A stretch of 64,000 nucleotides of DNA from Filosporella fistucella. Lineage: Eukaryota > Ascomycota > Leotiomycetes > Helotiales. Below are positions 37,697 through 48,212 of the stretch, in pieces. Location: positions 806,001 to 870,000 of the forward strand of contig JAQJZZ010000007.1 in the NCBI GenBank assembly GCA_030077755.1, in the 5' to 3' direction. The notes under the pieces were generated by a model that saw only the letters and a list, made by a program, of their open reading frames with translations, searched no databases and was not told where the DNA came from. Every line of letters starts with the position of its first letter. The stretch's first letter is position 1. The position numbers and the translations under genes are program-made.

Positions 37697-39991
37697 CTAA
37701 AACCAAGAAAATAATTCTCTATAAGCCATAGATTGATCTTCCGTAAACAGATCCGAATTAAGATAATCCACCTGGAACGGTTGAATGATACTCTTATTCG
37801 GCTGGTACGCACTTTGATTTGGAGCAATGGTCGGTTTTATGTTTGAACCCGGTCCAGGAATAGATCCAGGTGATTTCTGGTAATCGATGAGTACTCGCGA
37901 GACAACTGCACCAAATTGTATAATCATCTTGGCGCAGTCTCTGGCTGATTCATTGCCTTGATCTCCTAATTCGGAAAGATATTGAATAAGAAAATTGACG
38001 TTGCCTTCATCATCTTGTATCGAGACCTCAGGCTCAAGTCTAGAAAGTTGAAGTGCAATGCCAGCGGTGAATGCGTAATGATAATCAAGGGTAGAAAACG
38101 AAGCCCCTTGACTGCTCTCGGAAAGTTCACGACACAAATTAGCATTTCGACGAGCTGCTTCTGCGCAGCTTTTGGCATAGTTCATTCTTGAGGAAGTTTT
38201 ATGAGACTCCCTTGAAGTATATCGAGCAGCAAAGGTGTGCTTGACGGCTACGAACAGTAGGGGTCGTGTACATAGGATCAGAAGCTGGAAAATTTGCAAG
38301 TAAGTAAGAAGGTCGAATTCTCAGATCTACAATCTCACCTGGTTATACATCATATGCAATAACAAGCAGGGTTTTTCTATTACTAGTCTTCTTCCAGTAT
38401 CTTTGCCAAGCTGCAAAGATGGTGGCAAGTCTGCCAGCCAGGAAGAAAGCTTTTGGATCACAGCAGCCACTGTTGGCATCAGCTCTAAAATGCTTCGCTC
38501 TTGACTAGTCGCGCCGTATAGCTTGTTTACAATCTCATCCATTATCATAGACAACTGGACATGTGCTCGGAGACCAGCTGCAGGAGGTAGAGTTGAATTA
38601 GGCTACACCGTCAGAGAAGCGTTGCGTGTCGACCGGGGCTTGATACTTACAATATCTACTGGTAAAGCGACGTCAACCGACTCGTGTGGTATCATTGCTG
38701 GTCTTCCCATCAAGCAACTTAAAAATCTAGAGGTGATGATTAACATTTGAATAGCAGTCAGCTCTAGAAACACTGAACACACCTATCCAGGATATAGGTG
38801 TTCCAGAACTCTCTCTTGCACTGCTCGCCAACCTCTCCTTGTCCCTCGATCATCCACCCTTTGTGAAGTCCATGTATTGCAGCAGTCCTCCCGGCGTGTC
38901 CAATGTACGAGTAAGCCGCGTCCCTCCGGTATAATCCAAGCATGAAGTGCCCCATGAGGCTTAAGATCCGCATATTCATTGGATTTGTGTCTTCAAGAGG
39001 ATTTCCTAATAGGATTCGTGCCCGAGCAAAGTAAGTTTGCCCCGGATAAAGGTCCCAAAATAGAGATTGTGTGGGATCGAACTGGCAAGCAAGAGCCATT
39101 GCAGAATTCAAGTTAGCAAGCATACGCCTGTCGTTAGCTAGATCAGGCGATAGTGCGTATCTACGAGCCTGGTCCTCCAATTCCCACAGATTGCCCCAAT
39201 AATATATGCCTCCAAAGGATCTCCCAATACCGTCCTGCGCATGGAGTCGAAAGGTACCTAAAAGCTTCGAGATCTCTTCAGGAGACGGAATTTCATATGG
39301 GTCAACGTCAGGGAGTATTAACGGCTTCGAATCATGTGTATGGTATCGACCCACCAGGGAGGTGAACGTGTCTTCTGAGTCATCAGACATAACGCCGCCT
39401 GTGTCCGAAAGAAATGGCAAGACGGTAAACACAAATTCGCGCAGGCGGTCCATGAATGCAGCACCAGAAGACTCTCCCAGGTATCTGACGTGCCCGTCTG
39501 GGTCTTGCAGTACACGTCCATCACCAGTCTTATCCTCATCCTCATTACTCACGTGCGTCGACGGTGCCTGCACATTAGATCCTGCAGGCTTCGACCATTT
39601 CGACATCAGAGCATTTCGACTCTTCTCTGACGGCACAGCTTCCTCTAGACATCTTTCCAAGATGGCGCAGCGCTCTTGAAGTTCCTGGTATTCTACCTTG
39701 GAACTTGAGTTCTTTCCCCTCTGAGGAGGGTATTCGCATGCTCGTGATGTGAACGAGCAATTAGAGCAGGGCTGTGATCCAGAGCATTTGACACGTCGAA
39801 CATTACATGCATTGCAACTACTAGCTGTCAACACAAAATTCCAAATATATATATATTTATGTCGATACGCACGCCTGGACAACTCTTTTCCGTTGTTCTA
39901 GGAGCACCTTACGGCGTCGTGGATTTGGAGGTAACCGTTTGGAGATGGAAGTGGGGTGTGGGTTTGGAGCTTCTCTAGGGCTTTGTGACAT
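37697..39991 (-). CDS. Zn2Cys6 fungal-specific transcription factor
   Basis: Predicted 686-residue nuclear activator/repressor. Five exons: 39991-39873, 39817-38783, 38726-38647, 38577-38339, 38284-37697 (2,061 nt, in frame). A basic stretch (NPRRRKVLLEQRKR) precedes a perfect C-x2-C-x6-C-x5-C-x2-C-x6-C cluster starting at about residue 41. An acidic linker and a fungal-specific transcription factor middle domain follow, with its usual ILDR...MGRPAMI, AHVQLS and LLHMMYNQ...TRPLL signatures. An in-frame ATG at 40045 could extend it by 18 residues. The third intron's donor is uncertain: GTAAGT lies 4 bases upstream of the GTATCA that keeps the frame. Its neighbours, a transporter and a glycosidase-like gene with CGG-N9-CCG promoter sites, are likely targets. 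Confidence 0.85.
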
Positions 39992-40447
39992 CGCGCGGAC
40001 TAGAATGGATTGTCGCAATGCAGTTCTTCTTAGCCTTCCGCTCACACACAGGGGTTGGTCAGGGGGTTGCCCTGGATGATAGGAACTTTTTGACGGATAT
40101 TGGTGATGAATTCTCTGACGAAAGCTGTTGCCGAGGTTCAGACAGTGAGGAGCCGACTAGTTCGATTGCTGGGTTTGGTGGCGTTTATTTACTTTCCAGA
40201 ACAGGACCAGAATGACAGCGAGCGAATGTAATAAATAGATTAAAATCCACCATGGGAAAAGACATATAGGGTTGCTGTTTAAAATATACTAATTCTCCAA
40301 AGCAGGAATGTTCTCAATGTCTCACAACCAACTAGGCTGAATGTTGTTTTATCTAGACTAAGTGTATTAGAAAACTATCATTGCTACTAAACCGATACAT
40401 TTTCCCAATCAAGTCATCTCTCTCACTTTTGCTTCTTTACGACTACC
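39992..40447. other. Intergenic region upstream of the regulator
   Basis: About 456 bp holding the promoter/5' leader of the regulator (-) and the 3' end of the transporter transcript (-). No copy of the CGG-N9-CCG palindrome was seen here, so autoregulation through that site is not supported. The short frame at 39985-40215 (+) has no family resemblance. Confidence 0.5.
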
Positions 40448-42356
40448 TTACAGACCGTACATGAATATGTATTTCTTGTCGCCATATCTCTTGTCGGAAA
40501 GTCTTTCCTCCTCCTTATCGGCTTCTGTCCATCCCTCCATCTGTCGCATCCTCCACTTGTTTACCAATGAGAGAGTATAACGGTAAGACAGGTACCCAGC
40601 TAGAGCTACAGCAACAAATGCCAGAGTTGCATAAAATGGCAACAGATAACGTGGTGCGTACTTGGCTTGGAAGAGCTCTGAGCCGATGACACCAGCTAGA
40701 TTCCCAAAGCCGTTCATACCGAGGACAAGTGAGCGTTTTCCGGGTTCTGCGAAGGGCTTAGTTACAATCTTATGATTTAGGAGCCAAATTTATCTCACCT
40801 GGGGTATTTCCGCTCAGCCATGCAGCTGTCAGTGGAGCCGAAACATAACTCCCAAATGTCAAGATACAAAGACCCAAATACCGAACTTTGTGAGCCTTCA
40901 CAGTTACAGTAATGATTAATCCAATCAAGCAGATTACCAATCCGCCTGCAATGTGGTATCCACGTTCCTTGCTAAAATGGCGTTAGATGTGAAAAGTATG
41001 CTATCCAGAATGTAAGGTATTACCGTCTATCTGAACTGAAAGCGAAAAGATATAATCCGACCGCTCCGCAAACGTATGGCGGGACAGACATCTGATATGT
41101 TAGTGATATTCGCCCCACCAAATTAAACGTCACTTACCAAATTAGCCTCGATGGATTTGTAGCCTAGGCCCTTCACCACGAGTGGTAAGAACACCGAGAA
41201 TGCCTGCCCTGGAATACTCGCGCATATGTTGAAGAATAACGAATACCATAGTTTCCAATCTTTACCAGTTTCGATAAGATCTCGCTTGGACAGGCCTTTG
41301 TCTTTCTTCTCCACTCCATCTTCTCCGTACGTATGTTGCACATAGCGAGCGAGGTCGATCTCTATCCTTTGAGCCGCGAACTTTCGTTCATTTTCTGTGA
41401 GGAACCAAGCGGATTCTGGACCCATAGGCATCCAAAACCAAGCAACGATGGCGAGGGCACAAGTCAGTGCACCCTCGATGACAAAAAGGTATTGCCAATT
41501 ATGCAAAGCGCCGTTCAGGTGAAAGACACCATATGCTGGGAAGTGTTAGAAGCTGAGAATAGATTTTGCAGAACACATCTTACCGATGGCACCAGAGAAG
41601 GCACCTGCAATTGCGTATTGCCCATAGAATAGAGCAATTCTGACCGCAAGGTCAAATCGAGTATAAAAGCTAGAGAGGTAGAAGATCGCTGTAGGGTAGA
41701 ATCCGGCTTCAAAAACGCCAATGAGAAGACGCATAGCAATGAGCTGTGCTATGGAATTGTCAACGGATATACTTGGGGACAATAGAAAATTGTAATTACT
41801 CACCACGGCCACGAATGAAGGCATGGCATATAGTTAGAACACCCCAGATCACCTGAAGTTCAGTTAACTTTGAATTTTTCCATTGTTCCTCGGGATTCTT
41901 GCCATAATTATAGGAATCCAATTCTTTGCTCCAATTCTGCGACCAACAGCAGATGAAATGGGTTGAAATATAACGAATGTGATAAAGAAGAGGGAAACTG
42001 CGTTGTTCAAATCCGCTGGTACTGCGCCGATGTCCGCAGTAAAGCCTGTATTCCCGTCTGGTCAACAGTGTATCGCTATAGGAGAACTGGGAGGAATCAC
42101 CTTGGGTTTGAGCATTTCCAACATTACCCCTGTCTAAACCATTGAACAGATATAGCAATGATAGGAAGGGCAAAAGGCAGATATCAAGCTTTCGATTCAA
42201 AGAGCGGCTCATTGCCTTCTCTTCTGTTGTGACTGGAATGTATCCATGGGGGACGTTGATTCCATCGCTCAGCTCGAGTCCTTGAAGGCTGCTTGTGGAT
42301 TTCTCCAAGTGGTAGGTATCCCCTAGTTTCCTTGCATCATTATCTTGAGAAGTCAT
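40448..42356 (-). CDS. MFS transporter, anion:cation symporter (Dal5/allantoate-permease-like)
   Basis: Predicted 516-residue plasma-membrane permease. Eight exons: 42356-42101, 42045-41903, 41852-41804, 41748-41584, 41535-41138, 41091-41024, 40971-40799, 40746-40448 (1,551 nt, in frame). NGLDRGNVGNAQTQ after the first membrane segment and RLLIGVFEAGFYPT are signatures of the fungal anion:cation symporter group, which moves organic anions such as allantoate, tartrate, nicotinate or sugar acids. A hydrophilic central loop with charged residues separates two six-helix halves. The second intron (41902-41853) uses GC instead of GT (ATG|GCAAGA...TTCAG). The gene is divergent from the glycosidase-like gene across 770 bp. 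The substrate cannot be read from the sequence. Confidence 0.9.
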
Positions 42357-42558
42357 TGTGTGAAAGATATTTTCTCCAAACTAAATTTTCTTGATTGATT
42401 GCAGATTGTTCAGATTTCGTGAATAATGATGGGCAGCATTGTGACTTTATAGGCACCAGAGGCTCGAATATTGTGTATGTGACTGGTGAGAGCACCCCAT
42501 ACCCCAGAATCCAGATTGAAGTCTTTGGGGAATAAGCTATGCTCCATCTTGTATGTCT

Positions 42559-42573
42559 CGGGTCATGTACCCG
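42559..42573. promoter_or_regulatory. CGG-N9-CCG palindrome, site 1
   Basis: CGGGTCATGTACCCG. The outer CGGGT/ACCCG matches sites 2 and 3. It has the inverted-CGG form bound by Zn2Cys6 dimers. Confidence 0.6.
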
Positions 42574-42624
42574 GATTTCTTCACGACAAGATAGTAGAAG
42601 AAAACAAGGCAGAAGACAGCCAGC

Positions 42625-42639
42625 CGGGTACCGTACCCG
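42625..42639. promoter_or_regulatory. CGG-N9-CCG palindrome, site 2
   Basis: CGGGTACCGTACCCG. Seven-base arms are perfectly inverted around one central base, identical to site 3 apart from that base. Confidence 0.7.
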
Positions 42640-42867
42640 AAACGACGTTCAACTTTTTGACGCTAGGGACGCCCACTGGAAAAAGTCTCCATGCGGAGCA
42701 TAGTGATCCCCAAACTACACATTAACAGCTGGACCATCAGGTCGGGATTCTTACCGCAGACGATCTTGTTGGATTGCTAGTCGTGCAGGGAGTCGTACAC
42801 AGTAGGGTTCTCCAATTGGACAGATCCCAGTCCCAAGTAACCTTGAGATGAAAGATCCAACAGACTA

Positions 42868-42882
42868 CGGGTACTGTACCCG
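42868..42882. promoter_or_regulatory. CGG-N9-CCG palindrome, site 3
   Basis: CGGGTACTGTACCCG. The same arms as site 2, located 245 bases upstream of the glycosidase-like start codon. Confidence 0.7.
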
Positions 42883-43126
42883 AAGGGAATAGTTGGAATC
42901 TGGGGTATCACTTCAGTCAAAGAAAAGTCTGGAGAATGGGGCAACTCCCAATGAAAATCTATTCGCCCCTGAGTTTCCTCTTCCCCTATCTCTTTATAAT
43001 ATCTCTGGTTGCTTTCCTATGATTTATTTCGTTTTGAGATCCCCCATCATCTCTTGTTATTTTGATCTTTTTGTTTATGACCAATTTTGTGAAGATACGC
43101 TTTGAAATCAAGAAAGATCCTAGGCA

Positions 43127-45285
43127 ATGGGTTCTATTTCAATTGAAGATTTTCAGGAGAGCGTCTCCAGAGCTCCGCTGATTCCTGGCCATCATAGCAA
43201 GACTCTTGACCTTGGATCGGGTGGTCGTACTGTCTCCTGTGGTCCGTCTGGCGATGCAAGTCTCTTCCGTTGTCCATATAAATCCTCCCTAGAAGCTATC
43301 AAGAATTGAGATACTAATATACCCGCAGATTTTACAACTCAGCTCCTTCCACCCACGTCATGGAATGGTAGTTGCATGCCCATTTGGACAATTTGATGGC
43401 ACGCGCTTCCATGATTCAGAATATGTTCGAAAATACAGAAAGAAGCTCCTTAACTACGTACACAGTGGAACGCGCGGTTTTGGTCTCGGTTTCAATGGAG
43501 ATTTGCTCAATCTCCAAATTGAGTTCGTGGACAACAATTGGATCCAAATCACGTATTCAATTGCGGAAGTGCAGTTTGCAACCAGCATATTTGTGACCAA
43601 AAGTGGCGATATAGTCCAATCGACTGTGTTAACTTCCGCGACCCCGGGGATACATTCCGTCGACTATACCTTGGACTTTACATTGAGCGTCAACCGAGCT
43701 TCCTATGGACAACTGACGGAGGGCGGCCCTATACCAATCCCAGAGTCTCGAAATGACTTCAAATTGTTGGAGTCTGGGAGGTATTGGGGAATTGTCAACG
43801 AAAACTTGGACGCCATGGTCGAAGGTTCTCTGTATATTAACGAAGAGGCAGTCCATCTCGGGTCTAGTCTATTTGATGAGTCGTTCATTCGAACACCCGC
43901 TTACAAAGTCTATCATGGCAACATCCAATTGCACCAAGGCCAAACGGTCACACTAACGGCGACCTTCAATCTCCACCCGGACACCACTCCAATTACAACC
44001 ACAAGCTATCCATCCCGACCTCCCGTCAGCTTAAAGGGCGGTTGGAATCTCGCCAACGATGAGAAGGGTACCATAATCCGCAGAAATTTAGAGTATATCC
44101 TTGGCAATTGTACGTTCCCTGTCGGGGATGGTGCCGTATGCTTTATCACGGACCATGTGGCTCTCCCTTTGGGTTGGAATCGTGACAATTAGTACTGCTG
44201 TCTTATAGTCCTGCAATAATAGTTACTGACGTTAGTACAGCTGGCAAATACGCTTTCTCCTTGACGTCTACAACAACTTGCATACTATAGCGCATCCTAT
44301 GACTGCCCAGGTATATTCTACTCAAATCCGAGACTGCGTCAAAGGTCACCTCAAATGGGCTTTCTATCTAGCCCAACGGCCACACGGCTATTGGCACAGA
44401 TCATATCTCGCCAATGGCGTGCCCAAAGATGGACCAGTATTCCAATTGGATCAGCAGTGCTACCCTATTCTTGAACTTTGCGACTTCAAAAGCCAATTTC
44501 CTGATGAGCGAAAGTTGGTCGAAGGAATCCTGAGGGCCCCATGCTTAAGCCAAATTTGCCAGATGTTCGAAAATCATCGAGATCAATCGACAGGTCTATA
44601 CTCCACTGATGAGACACCTGGAGATGACGCCGTTGAGCTGCCCTTCCACTTCTCGAGCCACGTCTTGCTCTGGTATACCTACTCGCAACTGGCTACCCTA
44701 ATCCAGTCATTTCCAGACTCTTCACACCTCAAGTCTTTCAACCTCCAGAAGATAGCAGATGATATCAAATCCGCAACATTACACCACTTCATAACTTCTC
44801 ATCCCGTATCTGGTAAGACAGTCTTTGCATACTTAACGGATGGAGCTGGGAATCACACATTCTACCATGACGCGAATGATCTACCTACTCTGTATGCATT
44901 TGACTGGGGATTTTTGTCTTCTCCCGACCTCCGGAAAGCCTGGGAGAATACTATGGAGTTCGCGCTCTCGCCTCTTAACAATGGAGGATATTATCCATCA
45001 GGCCCTTTCGGTGGACTTGGAAGCATACATACAGCAGCACCGTGGCCTCTGGGTTTTGCACAAGAATTTATCTACGCCAATCTCACTTCAAACAAAAAGA
45101 ATGTAATCGATGCATGGAGGAGGATCAAGGGGAGCATGTTTTGGGATGGACTGTTTGCTGAGGCGGTGAATGGTGAAAATGGGGAGTGCATCAGCAAATC
45201 TTGGTTTAGTTGGCCTGGATCTGTAATCGGCAGTGCAGTATTAAGATTTGATATCAAGGAAAAGGAAGTATTAGGAACTCTCTGA
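43127..45285 (+). CDS. Six-hairpin glycosidase-like protein
   Basis: Predicted 678-residue protein from three exons: 43127-43255, 43329-44191, 44241-45285 (2,037 nt, in frame). No signal peptide (starts MGSISIEDFQ), so probably cytosolic. The N-terminal ~300 residues look beta-rich (SFHPRHGMVVACPFGQFDG near the first junction). Then WNRDNYWQ (about residues 326-333) opens an alpha-rich C-terminal half with HGYWHRSY, FQLDQQCYPILEL, DAVELPFHFSSH and a late WFSWPGSVIGS. This pattern fits an (alpha/alpha)6 barrel; the exact glycoside hydrolase family is not assigned. Intron 1 has a GC donor (GAT|GCAAGT), a TACTAAT branch site and CGCAG acceptor. Its promoter is shared with the transporter, suggesting intracellular breakdown of an imported glycoside. 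Confidence 0.8.
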
Positions 45286-45580
45286 ATGTGATTTAAGCCC
45301 AATAGAAGTATTTAGTGTTTGACAAAAGCAAGGCTACAAGGTATGCGTGGAGAAGCTTTCTTCAAAGGGGGAATCTCACTTACCACTGTGAAAAGAGGCA
45401 AGGACTTGCCGGACTAGCATGATATAATGTATCAACCTAGCAACGAAGAATGTTTGACAACCTAGAGATGAGAGTTCGACTTTAAGCTCAAAGAGTACAC
45501 ACGAGACAACGTTAGGCATGAATGAGAATGTTAATGTAATTATAGAAAATCAATTATTTCATAAGGGTATAAGTAAAATA

Positions 45581-46825
45581 TCACAGTTCTCTATCCTTCA
45601 CAGAGTCACCATACAAATTTCTCTGCCCTTTCAGAGCTGTGAGAAACTCTTTTGCCCACTCCTCCTTTGGAGAGGCGAATGCAAACTTTTCAACATGAGT
45701 CTCCCAACATCCATCCTCTAGCATTCTGTCCTTGTTGGTCTCGCAAACCTTGGCCTCACTGACAGGCATTTTGGGCCAGATTCCCAGTTGTGCTCCCATT
45801 CCCTCATCGAGGAAATTATCTGTGACAAGCTGTCCAACCTTTCTTCTCACAACGTCGAATTCCTCTCCCTTTTTCAGGAATATCGCAAGCAGAAGTTCCA
45901 TTCCGCCTTTTGATAAGAAGTCGTCTCGGATGAGAGGTTCTTTGAGCAAGCCGCTGATAGCAACGACTTTAGCCTTTAATGCTCCAACATCTTTTTCCTT
46001 CCCAAGTCGGCTTCTGAGTGTGGCGACAAAATCTTTGCCCTTCAACTTTCCCGCACAACTTGGATACATGACCATATTCGAAAACTTGCTGACTTCTTTC
46101 AGTGCAGTAGGATTGTTTTGAATTGAGGAAGCCAAGATGCTCGCTGCCTTGTGATCGCGTCTGTTCTCACCAGCTGGCATCTTTTCAGATCCAGAGCCAA
46201 GGGTTAGACAGATAAGCTTCTCAAGAACCGGTCCATCTTTGGTGATTTCGAGCCCGTAATAGATATCATGTGCTAGTTCTGATAAATCATCCAGTGCCGA
46301 GTCAAAAGCCCGGGCCTCCATTTGAATGGTCAACATGGCTTTTTGAAATGTTCCGATTTCGCCGCCCATAGTTGGTGGTGGAGGAGGGATTTTACCAGCC
46401 GACTCGTAGATTGGCGGGTCCATGGGTACTTGATCTCGAAGAGCCGGTTTCTGCTCCTTCTCCTCGGTTTCTTCTTCGGGCTGTGGAACGACGACCAATG
46501 ACTGATCTGTGTATGCCTCTGCTGCTTCGATTGACACCTCGTCTTCCCCTTCCATGGGGATGTTCAAACGCGCCTCCTTTTCCCCCGACCAGATGTTCAT
46601 TCGTACATGCAAGCCTGGAGGCAGGTCTTGTCCTTCCCTTATAATTTGGAAATCTTTCGTTGGTTCGAACACTTTTGGATAACAATCCGTTGCATTTGTA
46701 GGTGAGCAAATGAGGTTTGTCTCTGTTGAAGGAGTATCTGATGATGGCGGCGTAATAGCCCTAGAAAGTACCGGTAGAGTGAGGCATGCCAGGCCCACCA
46801 ATTTTCGTGTGGTGCAATGAACCAT
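45581..46825 (-). CDS. SIL1: Sil1-type nucleotide exchange factor for ER Hsp70 (BiP/Kar2)
   Basis: A single exon encoding 414 residues. An N-terminal signal peptide (LVGLACLTLPVLSRA) sends it to the ER. Cysteines and CSPTNATDCYPKVFEPT, then LPPGLHVRMNIWSGEKEARL, are typical of fungal Sil1/Sls1. The rest is helical and armadillo-like. It catalyses ADP release from the ER Hsp70 during protein import and folding. I chose the ATG at 46825 because it directly precedes the signal peptide; the frame is open up to 46879. The protein ends KDREL, similar to but not identical with the standard xDEL retrieval signal. It lies 66 bp downstream of the chromodomain gene on the same strand. Confidence 0.85.
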   Translation of the reverse strand: MVHCTTRKLVGLACLTLPVLSRAITPPSSDTPSTETNLICSPTNATDCYPKVFEPTKDFQIIREGQDLPPGLHVRMNIWSGEKEARLNIPMEGEDEVSIEAAEAYTDQSLVVVPQPEEETEEKEQKPALRDQVPMDPPIYESAGKIPPPPPTMGGEIGTFQKAMLTIQMEARAFDSALDDLSELAHDIYYGLEITKDGPVLEKLICLTLGSGSEKMPAGENRRDHKAASILASSIQNNPTALKEVSKFSNMVMYPSCAGKLKGKDFVATLRSRLGKEKDVGALKAKVVAISGLLKEPLIRDDFLSKGGMELLLAIFLKKGEEFDVVRRKVGQLVTDNFLDEGMGAQLGIWPKMPVSEAKVCETNKDRMLEDGCWETHVEKFAFASPKEEWAKEFLTALKGQRNLYGDSVKDREL

Positions 46826-46891
46826 TTTGATTATACAAAAGCGAATTGAGCCTCCAGAGGTGAGTACTTGGATGAACACTATCCCAAGGGA

Positions 46892-47341
46892 TCAATCGGA
46901 TATTACACGAAGCGCTCGCTGGTAACGTCGTTTTATTCTTCGCAAGACTCTTCTGCTTTGTTCCAGTTTTCTCTCCTGAACACGGGCCCTTTCGAATTCA
47001 AAAAGGTCGAATGAAGGCTCGCTCCCTTCCTGCTGCGCCTGTCTTCTGAGACTCCAGATTTTCACGATCTCTGGATATTGAGCTTGGAATGTTGTGGCAG
47101 ATTCCCAACTGGATCGTAGTACCGAGCAATCCTTCCACCTGACTAAATAAAAATAGGTATCCCCTTCGTCGTCTTGTATATTGCTACTTGATTTTGTCTG
47201 CGCAAGTATTTGTTCCGGTAAATGGATTTCCCCGTCGTCTGTTTCTAAGGAAGCAAGTGATTCAGCGTGATCGTCGTCGGATGAATCGTCGACGCTGTCC
47301 AGAAAATGATCGAGAGACCCGTTGGTTGCAAACGCATCCAT
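46892..47341 (-). CDS. Small chromodomain-containing protein
   Basis: A single exon of 149 residues from the ATG at 47341; an in-frame ATG at 47440 would add 33. An acidic N-terminus (DSVDDSSDDDH) precedes a chromodomain-like core: LPEQILAQ, TYFYLVRWKDC, SSWESATTF. A basic helical tail follows (RRVLRRIKRRYQR). Chromodomains bind methylated histone tails, so a chromatin role is probable but untested. The core differs from the retrotransposon chromodomains at 9.5 and 14.1 kb and the base composition is normal, so it is not a transposon piece. The stop codon is 66 bp upstream of SIL1. Confidence 0.65.
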   Translation of the reverse strand: MDAFATNGSLDHFLDSVDDSSDDDHAESLASLETDDGEIHLPEQILAQTKSSSNIQDDEGDTYFYLVRWKDCSVLRSSWESATTFQAQYPEIVKIWSLRRQAQQEGSEPSFDLFEFERARVQERKLEQSRRVLRRIKRRYQRALRVISD

Positions 47342-47543
47342 TTTATAAGGACAAGTGTCGTTACTGATCTGGTACCCAAAGGAATTTATGACGGATGGCG
47401 GTTTTGGTGATAGATCAGGCTTAGCGTGTGGCAGAAACACAGCCCACCGCTCAGATGACTAAGCAGCGGTTCACCAGATGAGTTCAATTCAACATCACCA
47501 CCTTAAGTCGTAGAGGCTTGACGATCAATTGAACCACAACACC

Positions 47544-48212
47544 ATGTTTGTCATTCGGCGAAAGGCAGTACAATCGGCGGGACGACTCCCTACAGCTGCC
47601 AGCCGGGGTGGATGCCGGTATTCGAGCGGCCAACACGGAAAGACGGGGGATGAGGTACACCACTTCGCGGGTTCGAGTACTGAGCATGGACATCATTCTG
47701 CAGGGCCAAAGGCAGAATCATTGGGTGTAAGTGAACTCGTATGGAACTAAGGTATCTGGTAGTAACATATTCGTAGAACGGCTTCTATCTCGTGCTTGCC
47801 GCAATCCCGATCAGCTTAGGCGTGTACGCCGCCTCGAGGCCCTCTGCAGATGGAAAGATCCCAGGTTTGTCGAGATTGATCGATAGCTATTCTTCATACA
47901 AAGAGAAATGGGCTGCACGAAATACGCTACATACTGCTGCATTGGAGAAAGCAGCCTTTGACCGAAACTTGTTCCAGAGCTCTCCTGGATCGAAGCATGT
48001 GGAGCTGAGATTTCCAGAGTATGGTTAAAACAACCCCACTGGTAGAACAAATAATTGATTACATTTATAGGATCTTCAACACCGGCTCGCCATACAACGT
48101 CACGGCTGGACAAGGCCCAAGAAACATGGATCAGTTGGTGGCACATTATGACAAAATAAACAAGGACGAAGTAGAGAGGAAGGAGAAGGCTCTAGCTGCG
48201 AAGGGGAATTAA
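47544..48212 (+). CDS. NADH:ubiquinone oxidoreductase 17.8 kDa subunit (complex I)
   Basis: Three exons (47544-47726, 47777-48018, 48071-48212; 567 nt) encode 188 residues. Both introns are 50-52 bp with GTAAGT and GTATGG donors. An N-terminal presequence (MFVIRRKAVQSAGRLPTAAS) suggests mitochondrial import. One membrane segment (GFYLVLAAIPISLGVYAA) is followed by ASRPSADGK, WAARNTLHT, AFDRNLFQSSPG and IFNTGSPYNVTAGQG, which are characteristic of the fungal 17.8 kDa accessory subunit of respiratory complex I. It would sit in the inner membrane. The upstream neighbour is the divergently transcribed chromodomain gene, 200 bp away. Confidence 0.9.

Larger units (their letters stand above)
42357..43126. 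promoter_or_regulatory. Bidirectional promoter between transporter and glycosidase-like genes
   Basis: The 770 bp separate two divergent start codons and hold three CGG-N9-CCG palindromes (42559-42573, 42625-42639, 42868-42882). No transposon or open reading frame of note is present. A Zn2Cys6 regulator gene lies beyond the transporter, so co-regulation of the pair is the natural reading. Confidence 0.65.

Noticed and set aside
39206..39679. 157-codon plus-strand frame
   Set aside because: Shadow of exon 2 of the Zn2Cys6 regulator, which has the clear domain signatures.
46660..47690. GGTTCGA-type tRNA T-loop-like strings
   Set aside because: They fall inside the SIL1 and complex I coding exons and no cloverleaf can be drawn around them.
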